A stretch of 63,689 bases of DNA from Brevundimonas vancanneytii (lineage in GTDB: Bacteria > Pseudomonadota > Alphaproteobacteria > Caulobacterales > Caulobacteraceae), in the NCBI GenBank assembly GCA_945861515.1, contig CAMAVA010000002.1:1-63689 (forward strand), read 5' to 3'. The position numbers and the translations under genes are program-made. Under the pieces are notes generated by a model that did no database searches, was not told the DNA's origin, and saw nothing but the letters and a program-made list of their open reading frames with translations. Positions 57,122 through 63,689 of the stretch are shown here, piece after piece (position 1 is the first letter of the stretch; each line of letters opens with the position of its first letter).

Positions 57122-57461
57122 GATGAGCACTTTCCCCAGCAGCCCGTTGACACTCGCGACCAAAATGATCGCCGCTCGCAGAATCCGAAAGACTCTACGC
57201 GATGAGCCGATCCTAAGCAGCTTGGCGCGCCCTCACAAGAATGATGACGGGATTGAGGCTATTCGTCATTCCGGCGTTACAATCTCGCCACAGTTGGAGC
57301 GGTTCCGTGGCGCCCTGCCACTCATTGCGGCATGTTTGGGCCTTTGCTTTCGGTTGCCGGGGGCATTTCGCACTAGCCGACTGTCGTATTCCGGATAGAT
57401 TGCGTCGCAGAAGCGCAGGGTGAATTGCGGCGCCCGGATTGTGCCGGGAAGGAATGGTCGA

Positions 57462-59540
57462 ATGGCGCATATGCTGTCCGGCCTCCCGATCCGCCTCACC
57501 GTTCAGACATCGGGGTATAGAGTGAGATCAGTCCTTCAAGTCCTCCAGCGCGCGGCGGCGGCCCTTCTCGTCGGGGCCTTCGCCACGGCTGCCGCGGCCC
57601 AGGCGCCGAGCTTCCGTCTGCCCACAGCCGACGATTTTGGTCGGGAAGCCGCCATCCGCAACGTCTCCCTGTCGCCGGACGGCAAGCACATCGCCGCCCT
57701 GATGTCGCCCGACGGCGTCACCGCCTATGTCGCGGTCTGGGCCACGGACGCCGTCGACAAACCCCCGGTCACTATCGGCTGTGGCGACCGCAACCGCTGC
57801 ATGGGCGTCAGCTTCATCAAGAATGACCGGCTCTCGATCAACATCCGCCAGCAGATCAACAGCGGCGCGATCAAGGGCCACCTTTTCCGGTCCTTCATCA
57901 CCAGGCTGGACGGCAGCAACCAGGTGGCGGTTGACGGCTCCAAGGACCCGAACAATTTCGAGAGCGTCCGGATCGTCGATTCCCTGCCCCAGGATCCGCG
58001 CCGGATCCTGATCACCGTCACCAGCGGCGCCAATGCCGGCAGCTATTACAAGGTCGATGTCTATTCCGGTTCGCGCCAGAAGGTGTTCCAGGGCTCGGAC
58101 AAGTTCTTCGAGGAGCGCCGCGACCTGAAGGGCGACTTCCGCGCCCGCCAGTCCCTCGGCTACGAAAATGGTGACGCCTATATCGCCCAGTGGATCCGCG
58201 AGGGTGAAGCCTGGGTTGAACACTTCCGCTGGTACGCCAAGAACCGCGAGCCGACCGAAGTGGTCGGTTTCACCGCAGATTCCAACATCCTCTATGTTCG
58301 CACCAACAATGGCGGCGACAATACCGGCATCTATGAATACGACGTCAAGGCGCGCAAGATCCTGGAACAGGTCTTCGCCTTCAAGTCGTTTGACGCCCTG
58401 GGCGTGGTGCAGTCCCGCTCGGCCAACACCTATGGCGACCTGCTGGGCTTCTTCTACGGCGCAGACACCACCCATGTTTACTGGACGGACGAGAAGCTCG
58501 CCGCCCTGACCAAGGGTGTCCGCAAGGCGCTTGGCGTCCGCACCGTGCCGGTTCAGTGGACCGACATCGCCACCGGCGAAAAGATCCGCTACGCCACGGC
58601 CGACGGCTTTGACGTCGAGCTGTCCGACTGGTCCGACGATTTCAAGTACGCCATCGTCACCAAGGTCGGCCCGCGCCAGCCTGTGGAATACTACCTGCTG
58701 ACCGACAGCGGCCAGCTGTCAAAGCTGGGCGCCTCGCGGCCCTGGTTCGACACCACCGCGATGGGTGATGCGCGCCTGGTGCAATATGCCGCCCGCGACG
58801 GCCTGATGATCCCGGGCATCCTGACCACGCCCCGCAAGGACATCTATGGTCCCGGCCCCTACCCCACCCTGATTGTTCCCCATGGCGGCCCCTGGGCCCG
58901 GGACGATCTGGACTGGGATCCGTCCGGCTGGAACCAGTATTTCGCCGCCCGCGGCTATGCGGTCCTGCAACCCCAGTACCGCGGCTCTGACGGCTGGGGC
59001 CAGAAGCTCTGGCGCGCCGGCGACCGTGAATGGGGCCAGAAGATGCAGGACGACAAGGACGACGGCGCCAAGTGGCTGATCGCCCAGGGCATCGCCAACC
59101 CCGACCGCATCGCCATGCATGGCTACAGCTATGGCGGCTATGCGGCCATGGCCGCCTCGGTCCGCCCCAACGGCCTGTATCAATGCGCCCTCGCCGGGGC
59201 CGGTCCCTCCTCCATGAACTACATGCAGACCCGGACCTCGTTCAACAGCTTCCAGGAAGAGTATCAGGGCCAGACCATCGACGGCCTCTCGCCCCTGGAC
59301 AATGCCAGCAAGGTGTCGATCCCGGTCTTCATCTATCACGGTGAGCGGGACACCAACGTGCCCATCAGCCAGTCGGAGAAGTTCGTCGCGGCCCTCAAGG
59401 CCAATGGCAAGTTTCACAAGTATCTGGAACTGAAGGGCATGGGCCACTCCTACAACACCTGGGAAGCCGGTCAGACGGCAGAGGTGCTGAATGCCGTGGA
59501 AGCCTTCCTCAAGACCGACTGCGGCCCCGGCGGCCTCTGA
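57462..59540 (+). CDS. S9 family peptidase (prolyl oligopeptidase family)
   Basis: GYSYGGYAAMAASVRPNGLYQCALAGAG (Ser nucleophile), YHGERDTNVPISQSEKFV, ELKGMGHSYNTWE. ATG at 57462 preceded by GGGAAGGA. Confidence 0.9.
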   Translation: MAHMLSGLPIRLTVQTSGYRVRSVLQVLQRAAAALLVGAFATAAAAQAPSFRLPTADDFGREAAIRNVSLSPDGKHIAALMSPDGVTAYVAVWATDAVDKPPVTIGCGDRNRCMGVSFIKNDRLSINIRQQINSGAIKGHLFRSFITRLDGSNQVAVDGSKDPNNFESVRIVDSLPQDPRRILITVTSGANAGSYYKVDVYSGSRQKVFQGSDKFFEERRDLKGDFRARQSLGYENGDAYIAQWIREGEAWVEHFRWYAKNREPTEVVGFTADSNILYVRTNNGGDNTGIYEYDVKARKILEQVFAFKSFDALGVVQSRSANTYGDLLGFFYGADTTHVYWTDEKLAALTKGVRKALGVRTVPVQWTDIATGEKIRYATADGFDVELSDWSDDFKYAIVTKVGPRQPVEYYLLTDSGQLSKLGASRPWFDTTAMGDARLVQYAARDGLMIPGILTTPRKDIYGPGPYPTLIVPHGGPWARDDLDWDPSGWNQYFAARGYAVLQPQYRGSDGWGQKLWRAGDREWGQKMQDDKDDGAKWLIAQGIANPDRIAMHGYSYGGYAAMAASVRPNGLYQCALAGAGPSSMNYMQTRTSFNSFQEEYQGQTIDGLSPLDNASKVSIPVFIYHGERDTNVPISQSEKFVAALKANGKFHKYLELKGMGHSYNTWEAGQTAEVLNAVEAFLKTDCGPGGL

Positions 59541-59563
59541 CCGCCTCACCAACGTCTACAATC

Positions 59564-59595
59564 AAGGGGCCGAGGGAAACCTCGGCCCTTTTTTT
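59564..59595 (+). terminator. Rho-independent terminator of the S9 peptidase gene
   Basis: AAGGGGCCGAGGGAAACCTCGGCCCTTTTTTT. Confidence 0.88.
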
Positions 59596-59599
59596 GTGT

Positions 59600-60085
59600 C
59601 GTCATCCCGGACGGCCCGAAGGGACGATCCGCGACACAGAGTTGACAGAGCTCAATTGCGAAGCTGCGCGGTGCGCGCCCCTGCCCCTCTGGGTCCCGGC
59701 TCTTCGCTGCGCTGCGACCGGGATGACGGTGCAATTGGGGTTGGTCATGATCCACCCCGCTTCACCCATCCGGCCCCGTCATCCCGGACGGCCCGAGGGG
59801 TCGATCCGGGACCCAGAGTTGACAGAGTGCGGATTTCGAAGCTGCGAAATCTCCGCCCCCACCCTCCTGGGTCCCGGCTCTCCGCTGCGCTGCGGCCGGG
59901 ATGACGGTGCAATTGGGGTTGGTCATGATCCACCCCCGCTTCACCCATCCAGCTCCCGTCATCCCGGACGGCCCGAAGGGTCGATCCGGGACCCAGGGCC
60001 GACAGAGCACGATTGGGAAGCTGCGAAATCTCCGCCCCCGCCCCTCTCGATCCCGGCTCTTCGCTGCGCTGCGGCCGGGATGACG
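59600..60085. repeat. Tandem array of three compound palindromic elements (period about 177-180 bp)
   Basis: Units 59600-59728, 59777-59906 and 59957-60085. Left arm GTCATCCCGGACGGCCCGAAGGG[A/T]CGATCCGGGACCC, right arm GGGTCCCGGCTCTTCGCTGCGCTGCGGCCGGGATGAC. Linker GTGCAATTGGGGTTGGTCATGATCCACCCC..GCTTCACCCATCC. Confidence 0.9.
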
Positions 60086-60088
60086 GTG

Positions 60089-60382
60089 TTACTGATTGAG
60101 GGTCTCGTAGAGATCGCGCCATTGCGGATTGTTCGCTTCGATGAGCGCCAGCTTCCACGCCCGTCGCCAGCGCTTCAACCGCTTCTCGAAAGCGATTGCT
60201 TCAAGCGCCGTGGGAAAAGCGGCATACCACACCAGCTTTCGAACATCGTACCGATCAGTGAAGACACTGGCCGTCCCTTCACGATGTCCCCAGACCCGGC
60301 GTGACAGATTGCTGGTGACGCCAACATAGAGCGTGCCGTTGCGGTCGCTGGCCAGAATGTAGACAGTAAAGCGCCGCTCCAT
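60089..60382 (-). CDS. Small GIY-YIG nuclease-domain protein (UPF0213/YhbQ-like)
   Basis: FTVYILASDRNGTLYVGVTSNLSRRVWGHREG...YDVRKLVWYAAFPTALEAIAFEKRLKRWRRAWKLALIEANNPQWRDL. Confidence 0.93.
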   Translation of the reverse strand: MERRFTVYILASDRNGTLYVGVTSNLSRRVWGHREGTASVFTDRYDVRKLVWYAAFPTALEAIAFEKRLKRWRRAWKLALIEANNPQWRDLYETLNQ

Positions 60383-60442
60383 ACGTATATACCTTTAGAT
60401 TTTTCACCGCCTTAATACTCTGATAGCCTGATTATAAACCCC

Positions 60443-60622
60443 CGTCATCCCGGACGGCCCGAAGGGACGATCCGGGACCCAGAGTTGACAGAGAGCGGAT
60501 GGGAAGCCGCGCAATATGCACCCTCGCCCCTCTGGGTCCCGGCTCTTCGCTGCGCTGCGGCCGGGATGACGGTGCAATTGGGGTTGGTCATGATGCACCC
60601 CCGCTTCACCCATCCAGCCCCG
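60443..60622. repeat. Fourth palindromic element plus linker, separated from the array by the GIY-YIG gene
   Basis: Unit 60443-60571 is near identical to units 1-3, then linker GTGCAATTGGGGTTGGTCATGATGCACCCCCGCTTCACCCATCCAGCCCC. Confidence 0.9.
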
Positions 60623-60639
60623 CCATCCCCCCAAACGAA

Positions 60640-60666
60640 AGGCGGCGGGCCTAGGGCCCGCCGCCT
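60640..60666 (-). terminator. Rho-independent terminator of the downstream TonB-dependent receptor gene
   Basis: Minus strand GGCGGCGGGCCCTAGGCCCGCCGCCTTTCGTTT. Confidence 0.75.
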
Positions 60667-60692
60667 CCGTAACTCACTTCAGACTGGATGGA

Positions 60693-63608
60693 TTAGAAGT
60701 CCAGGGTGAAGCCCATGAAGACGTAACGACCGAAGGAGTCGTAGGTCTGCGGGTAGGTGTTGCCGTTGCCGGTGGTGCCGACGCTGTAGGACAGCTGCGG
60801 ATCATCATCCAGAACGTTGTTCACGCCGACGCGGAAGCGAGCCGAGTCGGTGGCCTTCCAGGAGGCGAACAGGTCGAAGTAGTTTTCAGCGTCGAACACG
60901 CCGTCGATACGGCCAGCCGAACCGGTATCCAGCTCGACTTCACCGATGTGGCGCCAAGTGCCGGCCAGATCGATACCCCACGGGGTATCCCACGACAGAC
61001 GAGCGCGGTGACGCCATTCCGGGGTCGGGGTGCCGCAGACGCCGCCGAACTTGCCAACACAGTCGCCAACGCTGGAGTTGGAGGCGTCAGACGCTTCCAT
61101 CCAGGTGCCGATGAAGTTGACGTCCATGCTGCCCAGTTCACCGACATCGAAGCCATAGTTGGCCACGAGGTCGACACCCGAGGTTTCGAGCGAACCGACG
61201 TTGATGTTGAAGTCTTCAACATAGCCGCTGCCGACCCAGAGCTGGCCGTTGGCGTTACGGTTGATACGGGCGCAGGCCACGGCGTCGCCGCCGGTGTAGC
61301 AATCCGAAATCGTGTTGGCCGCACCGTAGGTGGTGATCAGGTCTTCAACTTCGATGTTGAAGTAGTCGATCGACACGTTCAGGCCGGGGATGAACGCCGG
61401 GGTCAGGACGAAACCGACCGTGTAGGTCTTGGCCGATTCCGGGCTGAGGTTGGGGTTACCACCACCGAGCAGGTTGTACTGACCAGCCGGGCTGTCCAGG
61501 GCGCCGGTGCCGTATTGAGCGGCGGGGACGCCGGTCGCGGTACAGGCGGCGAGGGAAGCCGTGGCGGCGGTGCCGCAGGGATCCTCATCCAGGTCGAACA
61601 GACCAAAGCCCTGGGCCGTGAACAGTTCGATGACGTTCGCAGCGCGGACAGCCTGTTGATAGCTGGCGCGGAAGCGGATGTCGTCGGACGGAGCCCAGTC
61701 ACCGGCCAGCTTGTAGGTGTCGGTGTTGATGCCGGTGCCGTAGTCGGAGAAGCGGTAGGCGGCTTCGACCGACAGGAGCTTAGCGAAGGGCGCATCTTCG
61801 ATGATCGACATGCGGGCTTCGGCGAACAGGTCATAGACTTCCGTCGCACCGGAGAGACCGATGGTCGGGCCGCCCTGACCGGCCAGGTCGCCGGTGGCGA
61901 AGGCGGTGTCGGTGGTCGATTCCAGTTCGTCACGGCGATACTCGCCGCCGACGGCGATCTGCAGGCCGTTGGAAGCCCAGGGGGTCTTGACGCCATAGGC
62001 GCCCAGATCACCGGCCACCGAACCCGTCACGACCTGCTGGATGGTCGCAGCGCGCTGGATGCCGGGGGTCTGGAGGTAGTCCAGGGCTGCTTCGGTGACG
62101 CCGCCGATGGAGAAGATGTTCCACGGAACGCAGTTGGGGTCGGTGCCATTGACCACCGACCGGCAGGTCGGGGTGCCGCCAACGCTGACGACGTCCAGCG
62201 ACCGGCCGAGGCGGGTCACGGAGAAGTCGTTCAGGTAGGTCCGGGACAGCTGGACGCGGCTGTACTGGCCGGCCACGTCATAGGACCAGACGTCGGACAG
62301 CTGGCCGCGAACGCCCAGGACGCCACGGTAGGACTGGTAACGCAGGTCATCCTGACGGCCGCCGCCTTCGACGTTCCGGCGGGCGATATACATGTCCTTG
62401 GTGTTGTCGGCGGCGATGTCGCCGGCGGTGCAGCCGATGGCGGCCGACTGGGAAGCCGACAGCATCGGGTTGCCGCAGTTGATCGTCGAGGTGCTGAAGA
62501 AGTTACCTGACGGGGCGATCTGGGCGACCGTCGAATAGTCGGTGAACATCAGCTGGGTGAAGACTTCAGCCTTGTCGTTGACCTCGTAACGACCGACGGC
62601 GCCGAGCGAGTAACGCTCGTCGGGGCGCTGGTAGTAGTTGATCGGACCGAAGTTGTATTGGTCGGTAGCGGCGTTGAACGGACGGAAGGTGTTGCCGGTC
62701 GCCGAGTTGATCGTGAAGTTGTAGGTCGCGAAGTCCGTGAAACGACCCGGGTAGCTGGTGCTGGAACCGCCGCAGGTGAAGTTCTTCGGCAGGGCGGCGG
62801 TCGGGGCGCCGATGGAGCAGCCCGAGAAGTCGCGGTCGGCCTGGGAGATGGAGTCGTTGTTCCGGTAGGTGACATAGGCGGTGATGTTACCCTTGTCGTC
62901 CGGCGAGCTGACGCCCATCAGCATCGACACTTCCTTGCCGTAGCCGTCGATGACATTGTCGTCGGGCAGCTGGAACTGCGACGGGTTGGTCAGGGCGCGG
63001 GTGGCGAGCGTCGTGCGGATATTGCCGACGCCGCTGAAGTCGTTGTTGTGCTGGTAGAAGCTGTACTGGCCCGACAGCTGAACGCCTTCGAAGTCCTTCT
63101 TCATGATGAAGTTGACAACGCCGGCGATGGCGTCCGAACCGTAAACGGCGGAAGCGCCGCCGGTCAGGACTTCAACCCGCTCGACCAGGGCCGAAGGGAT
63201 CTGGTTCAGGTCGGCTGCCGGATCGTTCGGCGAGCCGTAGGGCAGGCGGCGACCGTCGACCAGCACCAGGGTGCGGACGGAGCCGATGCCCCGCAGGTTG
63301 ACGGTGGCGGTGCCGGAGGCGCCGTTGGAAACGGTGGAGTTCTGCGCGGCGAAAGCCTGCGGCAGCTGGTTCACCAGGTCTTCAACGCGGTTCACGCCCT
63401 GGGTGGTGATGTCTTCCGACGTCACCTGGGTGACCGGGCTGGTGGTGACCAGGTTCGGTTGCGGGATGCGCGAGCCGGTGACGTAGACGGCGTCGACTTC
63501 ACCCTCGTCCTGGGCAAAGGCCGGCGCAGCGGCGGCGAACGCCGCGAAGGCGGCCCCGCAAATCATCGTGGATGCCAGCAGGCGTCCGCGCGTGGAATGG
63601 TTTCTCAA
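60693..63608 (-). CDS. TonB-dependent receptor, probable TTG start
   Basis: VYVTGSRIPQPNLVTTSPVTQVTSEDITTQG plug, VRTLVLVDGRRLPYGSP, C-terminal YVFMGFTLDF. TTG at 63608 with upstream GGAGGG. Confidence 0.93.
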   Translation of the reverse strand: MRNHSTRGRLLASTMICGAAFAAFAAAAPAFAQDEGEVDAVYVTGSRIPQPNLVTTSPVTQVTSEDITTQGVNRVEDLVNQLPQAFAAQNSTVSNGASGTATVNLRGIGSVRTLVLVDGRRLPYGSPNDPAADLNQIPSALVERVEVLTGGASAVYGSDAIAGVVNFIMKKDFEGVQLSGQYSFYQHNNDFSGVGNIRTTLATRALTNPSQFQLPDDNVIDGYGKEVSMLMGVSSPDDKGNITAYVTYRNNDSISQADRDFSGCSIGAPTAALPKNFTCGGSSTSYPGRFTDFATYNFTINSATGNTFRPFNAATDQYNFGPINYYQRPDERYSLGAVGRYEVNDKAEVFTQLMFTDYSTVAQIAPSGNFFSTSTINCGNPMLSASQSAAIGCTAGDIAADNTKDMYIARRNVEGGGRQDDLRYQSYRGVLGVRGQLSDVWSYDVAGQYSRVQLSRTYLNDFSVTRLGRSLDVVSVGGTPTCRSVVNGTDPNCVPWNIFSIGGVTEAALDYLQTPGIQRAATIQQVVTGSVAGDLGAYGVKTPWASNGLQIAVGGEYRRDELESTTDTAFATGDLAGQGGPTIGLSGATEVYDLFAEARMSIIEDAPFAKLLSVEAAYRFSDYGTGINTDTYKLAGDWAPSDDIRFRASYQQAVRAANVIELFTAQGFGLFDLDEDPCGTAATASLAACTATGVPAAQYGTGALDSPAGQYNLLGGGNPNLSPESAKTYTVGFVLTPAFIPGLNVSIDYFNIEVEDLITTYGAANTISDCYTGGDAVACARINRNANGQLWVGSGYVEDFNINVGSLETSGVDLVANYGFDVGELGSMDVNFIGTWMEASDASNSSVGDCVGKFGGVCGTPTPEWRHRARLSWDTPWGIDLAGTWRHIGEVELDTGSAGRIDGVFDAENYFDLFASWKATDSARFRVGVNNVLDDDPQLSYSVGTTGNGNTYPQTYDSFGRYVFMGFTLDF

Positions 63609-63689
63609 CTTAGTCCCTCCGAGCCAGCGCGCCGTATCTTCACGGTCGCGCTCCCCTCAAAAGCGTGAATTCGGGCCTCCCGGACGTAG

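Noticed and set aside
59600-60085. CRISPR array
   Set aside because: Regular period, but units are about 130-bp palindromes with conserved rather than variable linkers, and there are no cas genes.
59594-60304. ORFs translating as RHPGRPEGSIRDP.../HPGRSAAKSRDPE... (also 59546-59755, 59745-60158, 60404-60634, 53624-53982)
   Set aside because: These are six-frame translations of the palindromic repeats, a common source of spurious hypothetical proteins, not real genes.
60089-60382. GIY-YIG gene as a homing endonuclease inside an intron
   Set aside because: No split gene or intron structure. It lies in an intergenic repeat array and is a small single-domain protein.
60948-62510. 520-aa plus-strand ORF within the second TonB-dependent receptor
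   Set aside because: Shadow ORF opposite a clear receptor gene.

Overview
High-GC alphaproteobacterial chromosome segment. Gene content and order look Caulobacterales-like (Caulobacter/Phenylobacterium type); this is inferred, as no search was run. Most of the window is housekeeping: two glycosyltransferases, infC, an MFS transporter, glnE, a two-component system beside a DegP/HtrA protease, the ccmIEFH cytochrome c maturation cluster, a second two-component system, a DnaJ-family protein, PBP1A, an NMT1/THI5-like ABC importer, an ABC-F ATPase, prfC, a DivJ/PleC-like kinase pair, sufE, a PAS_5 gene, mucR, two DUF2336 paralogues, an acyl-CoA/P450 gene group, oligopeptidase B, tRNA-Gln, tRNA-Pro, sppA, two TonB-dependent receptors and an S9 peptidase. 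The strongest unexplained signals are these. (1) The roughly 217-bp gap between the PAS_5 gene and mucR holds 11 GANTC (CcrM-type) sites where about 0.7 are expected, and their spacing looks close to helical phasing. (2) Two tandem arrays of compound palindromic elements lie downstream of sppA and of the S9 peptidase. In the second array one linker is replaced by a small GIY-YIG nuclease gene. (3) infC very probably starts at an ATT codon with a well-placed Shine-Dalgarno. (4) A sulfotransferase-like gene is translationally coupled to a class IV aminotransferase. No prophage, CRISPR array, rRNA or classical insertion sequence was seen.
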